Source: Minisyncoccota bacterium
GTDB taxonomy: Bacteria > Verrucomicrobiota > Lentisphaeria > Oligosphaerales > MVZH01
Direction of reading: 5' to 3'
DNA length: 12,819 nt
NCBI GenBank assembly: GCA_021734725.1
Contig: JAIPIM010000090.1
Location: 1 to 12,819, forward strand
The number at the start of each line of letters is the position of its first letter. Position 1 is the stretch's first letter. A program made the translations under genes and the position numbers. Shown here one piece after another: positions 1 through 6,444 of the stretch. The notes beneath the pieces are model-generated. The model was given only the letters and a program-made list of their open reading frames with translations. It had not been told where the DNA came from and searched no databases.

Positions 1-277
1 GGGCCGACAGGTTGGGTTGTCTCCGTGGCACGTGCGTTTGCTGCGTCGTACCCTGGCGCTGGCCGTACTGGGCCGGCGGCCGGAAGGGGTGGGGCGTGGA
101 TTGCTGTCGGTAGTGCGGAATGTGTCGCGGTACGTGGTGCGGGATCCGTTGCTTGTGCGTGATGTGTGCGCGGTCATTCTTCGGAAGCTTGCAGGGAAGC
201 CGTTGTTTCCCCGGTCGTGGTGCAGCCGGCCGTTACCGTTCCCTGGAGGCGTTGACCGTTCGACTAAAGCACGTTGA
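1..277 (+). CDS. Glycosyltransferase, C-terminal fragment (5' end outside window)
   Basis: This frame is open from the first base of the window to a TGA at 275-277, giving about 91 residues. There is no reason to place a start inside the window; the TTG at 17 has no ribosome binding site and is simply the next possible codon. The visible sequence has no catalytic motif. It does align with the last 70 residues of the GT2 enzyme encoded at 395-1354: shared GLS, an LRR, an AL, a GRR, then an alternating hydrophobic/basic helix, KL, G and a proline near the end, at comparable spacing and roughly a quarter to a third identity by eye. I infer that it is the tail of a second GT2 glycosyltransferase of the same subfamily, lying just upstream in the same direction. 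After the aligned part come about 20 extra residues rich in P, R and S. The identification rests on that alignment only. Confidence 0.6.
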   Translation, partial: GRQVGLSPWHVRLLRRTLALAVLGRRPEGVGRGLLSVVRNVSRYVVRDPLLVRDVCAVILRKLAGKPLFPRSWCSRPLPFPGGVDRSTKAR

Positions 278-394
278 AGTTTACCCGCCTCAGGAGGGTG
301 TGAACTCCGACAAAGGCGTTGTTGGTAACAGTCATGGCTCCATAACAGATTTTGAAGAACCATTTGTGTGGACAATCAATGATGAGGATTTGAT

Positions 395-1354
395 GTGGTT
401 TCTCGAGTCAGTGTGATCATTCCTGTGTGGAATGCCGAGGCGTTTGTGCGTCAGGCCGTGGAATCGGCTCTGGCGTTGGATGTCGTGGGCGAGGTTGTTT
501 TGGTGGAGGACGGCTCTACGGATCGCAGTCTGGAGGTTTGCCGTGATCTTGAGCAGGATTCGCGTGTTCGTCTGTTGCAGCATCCGGATGGCGGAAATCA
601 CGGAGCAGGTGCGTCTCGCAATCTGGGTATTCGCGCGGCGCGGTTCGCGTATATTGCTTTCCTGGACGCCGACGACTGGTATCTGCCGAATCGGTTTGCC
701 GTTGACGTGCCTCTCATGGAGTCGGATGGCTCAGTGGACGGCGTATACGGCGCCGCGCGCTTTGAGAACCAAGGGGAGGATGTTGCGATACCACACAATG
801 AGGATACCCTCTTGACCTTGTCGGGGGACAATGCGCCGGAAAATCTGTTTTCGGCCTTACTTTTTGGTGGCAAAGGGTTTTTCACGACCGATGCGGTCAC
901 GGTAAGGGCGGAAGCGTTTAGCCGTGCCGGTTTGTTTGACGAGACATTGCCGCTGGGCCAGGATGCAGCTATGTGGTTGAAGCTGGCGGGTGTCTGCCGC
1001 CTGGTTGGTGGCCAGAGGGATGAACCTGTGGCGGTAGTCCGCAGGCACGCAGCTAATCGTTGGCGGCCAGGCAATCCAGCCTGGCGTGATGCCAACTTTC
1101 GTGTACATATTGCAGTGTGGAGGTGGGCGCTGGGGACTGGACTATCAAAAAAGAGGATCGCCCAGCTTCGGCGTGCGGCTGCACTGTCTCTGGTGGGGCG
1201 GCGAGAGGGGTTGTCACGATCGATGATGCTTTGTGTAATTCTCCGGCGGCTGGTGTACAGCGGCTGGCGAATCCCCGCGTTGCTTACGGAACTGGGACGG
1301 GTAGTTCTTCTGAAACTGGTCGGGCGTTCGCTGGTTCCTGGACATGAGGCATAG
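395..1354 (+). CDS. GT2 family glycosyltransferase (GT-A fold), complete
   Basis: This 319-aa protein would transfer a sugar from a nucleotide-sugar donor onto a growing surface glycan at the cytoplasmic side. Hallmarks of the GT2 family (PF00535) are visible: the N-terminal strand VSVIIPVWNAE (residues 5-15), VEDGSTD (37-43), the metal-binding FLDADDWY with the DxD-type motif at 91-93, and a QD pair at 189-190 in PLGQDAAMWLKLAG, where the catalytic-base motif (usually ED) is found. The tail from about 245 is helical, basic and hydrophobic and may lie on the membrane. The start is GTG: GAGGA at 384-388 sits 6 bases ahead of it, and an in-frame TGA at 383-385 excludes a longer form. The next gene begins 29 bases downstream, so the two are probably co-transcribed. 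The tail resembles the fragment at 1-277, suggesting a tandem duplication. Donor and acceptor cannot be read from the sequence. Confidence 0.9.
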   Translation: MVSRVSVIIPVWNAEAFVRQAVESALALDVVGEVVLVEDGSTDRSLEVCRDLEQDSRVRLLQHPDGGNHGAGASRNLGIRAARFAYIAFLDADDWYLPNRFAVDVPLMESDGSVDGVYGAARFENQGEDVAIPHNEDTLLTLSGDNAPENLFSALLFGGKGFFTTDAVTVRAEAFSRAGLFDETLPLGQDAAMWLKLAGVCRLVGGQRDEPVAVVRRHAANRWRPGNPAWRDANFRVHIAVWRWALGTGLSKKRIAQLRRAAALSLVGRREGLSRSMMLCVILRRLVYSGWRIPALLTELGRVVLLKLVGRSLVPGHEA

Positions 1355-1383
1355 GATTCAGGGAGGCTCAAAGGACGACGCGA

Positions 1384-2553
1384 ATGTGTATGGATCCAAA
1401 ATTGCTGATTGTAAGCCATTACTTTCCTCCGTCGACCAACACGAGTGGGCGTCGGCCGGCGCGACTGGCAGAGTTTGTTCTGCGTCGGAGCGGCGAGGTT
1501 GCTGTCGTCAGTTCTTCGGAAAACAGCATGGAGGATACATCTGTCAGTGAACTAACCCGGTACCTGGTAAAGTCCCCGGGAAAGCAGGATGTGGCAGCCG
1601 GGATCTTTCGGGGGTTCGCGTTGGTCCTTCTTTGTTTGCGGTATCTTCGTGTTGTGATTCGAGCTGTGCGGGATAAACGTCCGGACTATGTGTTATGGCG
1701 TGGGGTGCCGTTCTGGTATTTTCCACTGGCACCAGTTGTGAAGCTTTTGACAAGGGTACCCTATGTGCTTGATTTTGGGGACATGTGGTACATGAAGGGT
1801 GTTGACTATCGGCATGGGCGCCGAACAGGGATGCGTCAGTGGGTTGACAAACTGACAGAGGCCTGGTCCGTTCACGGCGCGGCCCTCGTGATTCTGACTA
1901 CCGACGCGCAGAGGGATCTTTATCGCAAGCGGTATCACTCAAGAGCAGAGGACATTGTGACAGTGCGCTGGGGATACGACGCGTGGATTCTTCGGTCGTT
2001 GAAACCCGTATCCAAGCCTGCCGAGCTAGTGCGAGTCGTGATTTTTGGGCGATTTGCTCGCTACAGTGAGCGGGAAGCCCTTGAGCTTGCTGAAGCGGTG
2101 GCATCATTCACGGCACGGGGCCGTGAGGTGGAGGTTGTCCAACTGGGAGACCCCGAGCAGGAGCTTCGCAACGCATTTTCTCAGGCGGGAGTGGAGGATG
2201 CACTGCATCAGGACGGCATGGTTTCGTACGAGACGGGCATGGACGTTCTGGCATCGGCCGACTGCGCGGTGTTAAATCCGCTTTCGCCAGTCTCAATCCC
2301 CGTCAAGACCTATGATTACATTGGTTGTCGGAAGCCGATCCTCTGCTTTGCTCCTGCTGAATCCGAGTTGACCCGGTTGTTGACGGAGTATCCCGCTGTT
2401 CATATGGTGCGTAATGTCAGCGATGCCGTGGCGGGTCTGGAGCGAGTGGCGAAGGGTGAATTGGCGACGGCTGCCGCCGACTTCGCGGTGGAACAGTACA
2501 GCATGCAACATCAGTTTGAGCGGCTTATGAGTTTACTGCGGGACCGTGCATGA
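1384..2553 (+). CDS. GT4-like (GT-B fold) glycosyltransferase
   Basis: This 389-aa protein has the two-lobed layout of a GT-B glycosyltransferase. The N-terminal lobe opens with LLIVSHYFPPSTNTSGRRPARLAEF (residues 7-31), the typical GT4 acceptor-side start, and includes PYVLDFGDMW at 126-135, a form of the D-x-R-D-x-W strand of this group. The C-terminal lobe has RVVIFGRFARYSERE (217-231) and SADCAVLNPL followed by PVKTYDYIGCRKPIL (306-320), the nucleotide-sugar binding segment. Aspartate 311 stands where most relatives have glutamate (K-x-x-E-Y). No signal peptide is seen. ATG at 1384 is preceded by AAGGA at 1371-1375, 8 bases away. It probably forms an operon with the GT2 gene upstream and acts on the same surface glycan. 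Its last 29 bases overlap the end of the convergent gene on the other strand. The fold is clear; the sugar specificity is unknown. Confidence 0.85.
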   Translation: MCMDPKLLIVSHYFPPSTNTSGRRPARLAEFVLRRSGEVAVVSSSENSMEDTSVSELTRYLVKSPGKQDVAAGIFRGFALVLLCLRYLRVVIRAVRDKRPDYVLWRGVPFWYFPLAPVVKLLTRVPYVLDFGDMWYMKGVDYRHGRRTGMRQWVDKLTEAWSVHGAALVILTTDAQRDLYRKRYHSRAEDIVTVRWGYDAWILRSLKPVSKPAELVRVVIFGRFARYSEREALELAEAVASFTARGREVEVVQLGDPEQELRNAFSQAGVEDALHQDGMVSYETGMDVLASADCAVLNPLSPVSIPVKTYDYIGCRKPILCFAPAESELTRLLTEYPAVHMVRNVSDAVAGLERVAKGELATAAADFAVEQYSMQHQFERLMSLLRDRA

Positions 2554-3637
2554 GGTTTTTGTAAAGATCGAGATAAGCATCCGCCATGTTTTCGACCGAG
2601 AAGGGGAGCTTCCCGGGGCCGCGCGGCCTGTTTAGGTTTGTGGCGATTGCTTGTGCGATTGCGCCTGGTGAGGCGAGGTGGAAATCGAGCAGTTCCCCGT
2701 TGTGGTATTCATGTATCAGTTCCGGCAGCGAATCGACGTTGCTGGCGAGTATGGGTATGCCGTGTGCCATGGCTTCCACGAGTGTCAATCCGAATCCTTC
2801 GTAGCGTGACGGCATAACGAACAGATCGAAGGCGCCGATGCAGCGGGCGGCGTCTTTGCGAAAGCCCGGCAATCTGATGTCCAGATTGTCGGGTTTTTTT
2901 TGTGCCAACGTTTCAAGTTTGGGGCGAAGGGGACCCTCTCCCAGCAGGACGACTGCCCAGCGTTCCCCTGAGGGAATGTGTTTCGCCAATGCGGGCAAAG
3001 CTTTCAGGAGTCGGTCGTATCCTTTCTGGTAAGCCAGGCGTCCTACGGAGCCGATTATCTTGGTACAGTCTGTCACGTTCCATTCCTGACACAGAGCTTC
3101 CCGATCTTCCTTTTGAAGTCGGGGCGGGGGTTCTATGCCATTATAGATCACGGGGATGGTGTGTGGCGGGACACGGATACGACGTGCCTGGAAATCGCGG
3201 ACGGCCTTGGAGACGGCGGTTTCGCAACTGCATCTTCCGTGGGTTAAACGGTCGAGCCAGAGATGCCAGGCCGCGCTGCGTCGGCGTTCGGCGATGTGGA
3301 CAGTATTCACCAGTGGGATTGAGTGTTTATCTACCATCAATCGGGAAGCGATGTTTGCGTGAAAGAGGTGTGCGTGGATGAGGTCTGGCTGGAAGTCGTG
3401 TATCGGCTTTGGGAGAGCGCGTAGTTTCCAAGGCGTCGCTTTGGTCACGTGCAGACTGTACGACGGAATATCAAGTTTCTGAAGTTCGGGGAGTATAGAC
3501 GGCGCATTGACGGGGGGTGGGCTAAGCGCAATGACCGCGATGTCATGGCCGTGTTGCTTTAATGTTTTCGAAAGATTCAGGACGACGCGTTCGGCGCCGG
3601 CCAGTCGCAGTTCGGTAAGTAGCTGTATGATCCGCAT
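2525..3637 (-). CDS. GT4 family glycosyltransferase
   Basis: This 370-aa protein is a typical GT4 (PF13439 plus PF00534 type) retaining glycosyltransferase. The N-terminus carries LLTELRLAGAERVVLNLSKTL (residues 6-26), the glycine-rich acceptor loop with the AERVV helix. The C-terminal lobe has IIGSVGRLAYQKGYDRLLKA (194-213), GEGPLRPKLE, LPGFR, and MPSRYEGFGLTLVEAMAHG (275-293) with the E-x7-E pair at E280 and E288 that contacts the donor sugar nucleotide. Length and motif spacing match the family. The ATG at 3637-3635 has no clear Shine-Dalgarno sequence, but a 59-codon gene ends 10 bases upstream on the same strand, so translational coupling is likely. The 3' end overlaps the convergent GT4-like gene by 29 bases. 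It most likely works on the same surface polysaccharide as its neighbours. Donor and linkage are not readable. Confidence 0.92.
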   Translation of the reverse strand: MRIIQLLTELRLAGAERVVLNLSKTLKQHGHDIAVIALSPPPVNAPSILPELQKLDIPSYSLHVTKATPWKLRALPKPIHDFQPDLIHAHLFHANIASRLMVDKHSIPLVNTVHIAERRRSAAWHLWLDRLTHGRCSCETAVSKAVRDFQARRIRVPPHTIPVIYNGIEPPPRLQKEDREALCQEWNVTDCTKIIGSVGRLAYQKGYDRLLKALPALAKHIPSGERWAVVLLGEGPLRPKLETLAQKKPDNLDIRLPGFRKDAARCIGAFDLFVMPSRYEGFGLTLVEAMAHGIPILASNVDSLPELIHEYHNGELLDFHLASPGAIAQAIATNLNRPRGPGKLPFSVENMADAYLDLYKNLMHGPAVNS

Positions 3638-3647
3638 GAGTTGAGGG

Positions 3648-3827
3648 TTATTTCACCAGTACACCCACGGCGACGCCTATTGCCATGAATGCCAGGAAAA
3701 CCAGAGACTTGAGCATCTCGATTTTCTTGACCAGGAGGTTGACGTCCACGCTCTTGTCACTGTTGAAAAGCATGACAATAATGGCGAGTCCGATGATAAT
3801 GAATGCGTAGATCAGACGTTTGTTCAT
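3648..3827 (-). CDS. Small two-helix membrane protein, LapA/DUF1049-like
   Basis: This short gene encodes 59 residues. It starts MNKRLIYAFIIIGLAIIVMLF (first membrane helix, about 4-21), continues NSDKSVDVNLLVKKIEMLKS, and ends in a second helix LVFLAFMAIGVAVGVLV followed by a lysine. The pattern of helix, short polar stretch with N-x-x-x-x-V-x-x-N-L-L, second helix and small basic end is that of the DUF1049/LapA domain, which in other bacteria sits in the inner membrane and has been tied to lipopolysaccharide assembly and its control. The ATG at 3827-3825 has a strong GGAGG five bases upstream (plus-strand complement CCTCC at 3832-3836). The stop lies 10 bases before the GT4 gene, so the two probably share a transcript. 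Family assignment is by pattern only and is moderate; that it is a real gene is well supported by the binding site, composition and packing. Confidence 0.78.
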   Translation of the reverse strand: MNKRLIYAFIIIGLAIIVMLFNSDKSVDVNLLVKKIEMLKSLVFLAFMAIGVAVGVLVK

Positions 3828-3852
3828 ACTTCCTCCGTTTTTGGGTCATGTG

Positions 3853-3874
3853 CCAATGGCGTACTGGTCATTGG
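3853..3874. repeat. Short inverted repeat in leader of the small membrane protein gene
   Basis: CCAATG at 3853-3858 and CATTGG at 3869-3874 form a perfect 6-bp inverted repeat with a 10-base loop, about 26 bases upstream of the minus-strand start at 3827. In the minus-strand transcript it would fold just ahead of the ribosome binding site. A 6-bp repeat of this kind is expected by chance many times in this window, so a function is uncertain. Confidence 0.25.
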
Positions 3875-3915
3875 TTATTACCGTTGGCTTGACCGTATAG
3901 CTGTTGAACTGACTT

Positions 3916-3944
3916 TTGACTATTGACATCGTTAAAGATATCAC
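3916..3944 (+). promoter_or_regulatory. Candidate sigma-70-type promoter for yjbQ
   Basis: TTGACT at 3916-3921 (5 of 6 matches to TTGACA) and TATCAC at 3939-3944 (4 of 6 to TATAAT) are separated by 17 bases in the divergent intergenic region. Transcription would start near 3951, giving a leader of about 100 bases to the preferred yjbQ start. This is a consensus match by eye, with no experimental support. Confidence 0.4.
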
Positions 3945-4038
3945 GTTTTCTTGAAAAGTGGAGATGATACAGTAGCATTGGAGAGTATATGATGTTTGAC
4001 GGTTTTGCGGGACCATCCGCGGTATCGGAGAATCTTTC

Positions 4039-4044
4039 GGGAGG
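4039..4044 (+). promoter_or_regulatory. Ribosome binding site deciding the yjbQ start
   Basis: GGGAGG at 4039-4044 stands 7 bases before the GTG at 4052. It is the strongest binding site near this gene and favours the shorter protein. An upstream in-frame ATG pair at 3989 and 3992 also has a GGAG-type sequence at 3980-3983, so a longer form cannot be excluded. Confidence 0.65.
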
Positions 4045-4051
4045 TTTAAAC

Positions 4052-4453
4052 GTGCAGTTACCGGTCAAGACAAGCAAGCATGCGGAATTTGTGGACATAA
4101 CCAGTGACGTTCGGGATACGGTGCCTGCTGGTTTTTCAGGGATCTGCATGGTTTTTTGCATGCACACGACAGCGGGGTTGACGATCAACGAGAATGCGGA
4201 TCCTTCCGTGGTATCCGACCTGCTTTCCGAGTTGGAACGTCTGGTCCCGTGGCGGAATCCGGAATTCAGGCACATGGAGGGCAACAGTGCGGCGCACGTC
4301 AAGTCGTCTTTGCTCGGACAGAGCGTAACGGTTCCGGTGGAGGACGGGCATTTAGTGTTGGGGACCTGGCAGGGCATTTACTTCTGTGAGTTTGACGGCC
4401 CCCGTTCGCGGCGGGTTACGGTGCAGTTGGTGGGGGGGCTGGTGAAGGTGTAA
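4052..4453 (+). CDS. yjbQ: YjbQ family protein (secondary thiamine-phosphate synthase family)
   Basis: This 133-aa protein belongs to the UPF0047/YjbQ family. In E. coli, YjbQ has a weak thiamine-phosphate synthase activity; the main role of the family is not settled. The two signature regions are clear: HTTAGLTINENADPSV (residues 38-53) and GTWQGIYFCEFDGPR (104-118), with the conserved histidine of AHVKSSLLG at residue 82. GTG at 4052 is chosen because of the strong GGGAGG 7 bases upstream and because the resulting N-terminus, MQLPVKTSKHAEFVDIT, lines up with the start of E. coli YjbQ. Starting at ATG 3989 would add 21 residues that look unlike the family. It is divergent from the small membrane protein gene and 179 bases upstream of acpS, so its own promoter is likely. 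Membership in the family is near certain; the start is probable. Confidence 0.9.
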   Translation: MQLPVKTSKHAEFVDITSDVRDTVPAGFSGICMVFCMHTTAGLTINENADPSVVSDLLSELERLVPWRNPEFRHMEGNSAAHVKSSLLGQSVTVPVEDGHLVLGTWQGIYFCEFDGPRSRRVTVQLVGGLVKV

Positions 4454-4570
4454 GGGGGTGAACGGTAGAAGAAGGGCTTGAGGATGGCGATTGCACCTAC
4501 TTTGAATCACTTGGTGAGGCCTATGCAATCGAAGTCACAGAACTCTAGAAGCCGTTCCCGGTCGCGCTCT

Positions 4571-4608
4571 TTACGCTCTCACATCTTCACCCCTCACAAC
4601 TTCACGCG
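4571..4608. repeat. Degenerate 7-8 bp tandem repeat (TCAC units) upstream of acpS
   Basis: Units TTACGCTC (4571), TCACATCT (4579), TCACCCC (4587), TCACAACT (4594) and TCACGCG (4602) follow each other without gaps. Four carry an exact TCAC at a spacing of 7 or 8 bases. The stretch is pyrimidine-rich and ends 11 bases before the acpS ribosome binding site. It could be a simple low-complexity run or a relic of repeat expansion. Confidence 0.5.
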
Positions 4609-4632
4609 TTTACATTACCGGGAGATGACGTT

Positions 4633-5013
4633 ATGATCGCCGGCATAGGTATAGATGTTATAGAAGTGTCACGAATTCGCGACGTTCTGGCGCGTTACGG
4701 TGACGGTTTTTTGGGGCATGTGTTTACGGATGTCGAGCGCGAGGGGGCTCCTCAGGCTTTGTCTGCCGCGGCCTCTTATTATGCTGGCCGCTGGTCCGCC
4801 AAAGAGGCGGTTGCCAAGGCATTAGGTACGGGTATCGGCGGGGAGTGCGGTTGGAAGGATATAGAGATTGTGCGCTGGCCCAGCGGTCAGCCCGTGGTGG
4901 AATTGTCGGGTGCGGGAAAACGGACGGCGGAGCGATTGGGCATTCATCATGTGCATTTGACCATCAGTCACGAAAAGATGCTGGCGTGTGCGTCCGCGGT
5001 GGCGGAGAGGTGA
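4633..5013 (+). CDS. acpS: Holo-[acyl-carrier-protein] synthase AcpS
   Basis: This 126-aa enzyme transfers the 4'-phosphopantetheine arm of coenzyme A to the conserved serine of acyl carrier protein, making it active for fatty acid and lipid synthesis in the cytoplasm. The family signature is complete: GIGIDVIEVSRI (residues 4-15) with the magnesium-binding D8, a VFTDVERE stretch at 30-37, WSAKEAVAKALGTGI (54-68) with metal ligand E58, and the closing HLTISHEKMLACASA (108-122). The length is the usual 120-130 residues. ATG at 4633 is preceded by GGGAG at 4620-4624, 8 bases away. The gene lies alone between two short-period tandem repeats and is separated by about 180 bases from both neighbours, so co-transcription with yjbQ or cinA is uncertain. 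No key residue is missing. Confidence 0.97.
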   Translation: MIAGIGIDVIEVSRIRDVLARYGDGFLGHVFTDVEREGAPQALSAAASYYAGRWSAKEAVAKALGTGIGGECGWKDIEIVRWPSGQPVVELSGAGKRTAERLGIHHVHLTISHEKMLACASAVAER

Positions 5014-5030
5014 GATTGGTTCTGTGGGGC

Positions 5031-5087
5031 GGTGCATCGGTGCGTCGGTGCGTCGGTGCGTCAGTGCGTCGGTGCGTCGGGTGCGTC
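5031..5087. repeat. Tandem repeat (GGTGCGTC)n downstream of acpS
   Basis: Seven head-to-tail units cover 57 bases. GGTGCATC (5031) is followed by three perfect GGTGCGTC (5039, 5047, 5055), then AGTGCGTC (5063), GGTGCGTC (5071) and a 9-base GGGTGCGTC (5079). A trailing AGTG follows. It starts 17 bases after the acpS stop. The near-perfect copies suggest a recent expansion by slipped-strand replication, so copy number may vary between strains. It is not CRISPR-like because there are no spacers. Confidence 0.9.
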
Positions 5088-5130
5088 AGTGGACGAACGC
5101 GGCAAAAAGGCGTCATAAGCTAATAAATGC

Positions 5131-5159
5131 TTGCATGTATGGCTTGCGCCCTTTATAGT
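5131..5159 (+). promoter_or_regulatory. Candidate promoter for cinA-recA
   Basis: TTGCAT at 5131-5136 and TATAGT at 5154-5159 (5 of 6 matches to TATAAT) are 17 bases apart. Transcription would begin near 5166, which fits a cinA start at 5192 better than one at 5171. The -35 element is poor. The string TTGCATGTA also occurs in the galE upstream region. No obvious SOS box was recognised. Confidence 0.35.
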
Positions 5160-5191
5160 ATGCGAAACGGATGGGCGATCAAAAGCGTTTT

Positions 5192-6430
5192 ATGAATATT
5201 CATGTTATTACGATTGGTTCAGAGATTCTGGTTGGGCATACCACGAACACGAATCTTTCATTTATCGGCGAGACTCTTGCGGACCACGGGTTCAGCGTTT
5301 TGCGGGAAGTCTGCATACCGGATACGCGGGAGGCTATTCGGACGGCTGTGGAGCATGAGTGTCGGGCGGCCGATGTTGTGATTACGCTTGGCGGGTTGGG
5401 GCCTACGCGAGACGATATGACCCGCCAAGTGGTTTGTGAGACGCTTGGATTGGACTCGGAGGTACGCCCGGAGATCGAGGAAGAGATTAGCCGTTATCTT
5501 CGGACTCGCGGTGTTGACGTGGACGCTCGGAAGGTCCGTGTGCAGGCGGTTGTTCCGGAAGGAGCGACTGTGTTTGCCAATAAAAATGGGACCGCGCCGG
5601 GTTTATGGTGTCCGGTTAACGATACAGTGATCATTATGTTGCCCGGACCTCCCCGCGAGCTCGAGCCGATGTTTGTCGGCGACGTTGTTCCGCGGCTTGA
5701 GGCACTGGGTTGTCCGGACTTTGCGCAGCGCATGATACAGGTATGCGGGATTCCGGAATCCGTAGTTGCGGAGAGGGTGGAGACACTGCTGGGGGCGAAG
5801 ACGACTTTGGATATCGCGTACTGCGCGCGTCCGGGTATGGTGGATGTGCGTTTATCCGGGAGGTCCGGGGACGACGCTGCGTTGGGAGCGGCTGTCGAGC
5901 GGATTCGCGAGCATTTTGGAGAAGCTGCTTTGCGTGCCGATGAAGACGGCGTTAGGGGTGCCGTGGCGAATTTGTTGACTCGGCGCGGTTGGTCAGTGGC
6001 CACGGCGGAATCGTGCACGGGGGGCGGTATCGGCGAGCACCTCACGGAGCAGGCGGGGGCATCCGAGTATTATGCGGGTGGTGTGATCTGCTACAGCAAC
6101 ATTCTGAAGCGCAAATTGTTAGGAGTCAAGGCGGAGACTTTGGCGGAATGTGGCGCGGTGAGTGCCGAGACTGCCGGTGAGATGTTGGACGGTCTGTTGC
6201 AACGCACCGGTGCGGATGCGGGGATTGCCGTAACGGGTATTGCCGGGCCGGGCGGAGGGACCCCTGACAAGCCGGTTGGATTGGTCTTTATCGCGACGGG
6301 GGTACGTGGCGAGCGCAGTGTTGAGCGTCACGTGTTTCCCGGCACTCGGCAGAACGTGCGAGAGCGGACGATTTTCACGGGACTCAACACACTGCGATTG
6401 CAGTTGATACGAATGCGCAGCAAAACATAA
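5192..6430 (+). CDS. cinA: CinA family protein (competence/damage-inducible; nicotinamide-nucleotide amidase domain)
   Basis: This 412-aa protein has both domains of full-length CinA. The N-terminal molybdopterin-binding-like domain (about 1-170) starts MNIHVITIGSEILVG and holds GGLGPTRDDMTR (67-78) and MLPGPPRELEPMF (149-161); in relatives it is an ADP-ribose/NAD-related pyrophosphatase. The C-terminal domain (about 250-405) carries the amidase signature ATAESCTGGGIGEHLT (270-285) and TGIAGPGGGTPDKPVGLV (348-365); related enzymes remove the amide of nicotinamide mononucleotide to recycle NAD. ATG at 5192 is chosen because it puts the IGSE motif where relatives have it; an in-frame ATG at 5171 would add seven residues, and neither has a good ribosome binding site. 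recA begins 14 bases after the stop. The two genes are co-transcribed in several bacteria, such as Streptococcus pneumoniae, and probably here. Confidence 0.94.
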   Translation: MNIHVITIGSEILVGHTTNTNLSFIGETLADHGFSVLREVCIPDTREAIRTAVEHECRAADVVITLGGLGPTRDDMTRQVVCETLGLDSEVRPEIEEEISRYLRTRGVDVDARKVRVQAVVPEGATVFANKNGTAPGLWCPVNDTVIIMLPGPPRELEPMFVGDVVPRLEALGCPDFAQRMIQVCGIPESVVAERVETLLGAKTTLDIAYCARPGMVDVRLSGRSGDDAALGAAVERIREHFGEAALRADEDGVRGAVANLLTRRGWSVATAESCTGGGIGEHLTEQAGASEYYAGGVICYSNILKRKLLGVKAETLAECGAVSAETAGEMLDGLLQRTGADAGIAVTGIAGPGGGTPDKPVGLVFIATGVRGERSVERHVFPGTRQNVRERTIFTGLNTLRLQLIRMRSKT

Positions 6431-6444
6431 GGAAGCAATGGATT

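Noticed and set aside
598..1419. Long minus-strand open frame of 273 codons opposite the GT2 gene
   Set aside because: The plus strand encodes an unmistakable GT2 enzyme. The opposite frame is rich in R, S, P and T, has no family motif, and is a GC-driven shadow.
4488..4531. Inverted repeat CGATTGCA/TGCAATCG with a 28-base loop between yjbQ and acpS
   Set aside because: An 8-bp inverted repeat with a loop up to 30 bases is expected several times by chance in a window of this size, and no T-run follows it.
4484..4636. Plus-strand 50-codon frame starting MAIAPTLNH and ending in TGA that overlaps the acpS ATG
   Set aside because: The ATG has no spaced ribosome binding site (GAGG touches it), the middle is an arginine-serine low-complexity run, and the end crosses the TCAC repeat. 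The overlap with acpS looks accidental.
5031..5087. Possible CRISPR array
   Set aside because: The units are 8 bases long and contiguous, without spacers, and no cas-like gene is present.
4845..5123. Plus-strand frame running through the end of acpS and the 8-bp repeat
   Set aside because: It is a shifted frame of acpS followed by a repeat-encoded SVRRCVGA pattern, with no ribosome binding site. It is an artefact of the repeat.
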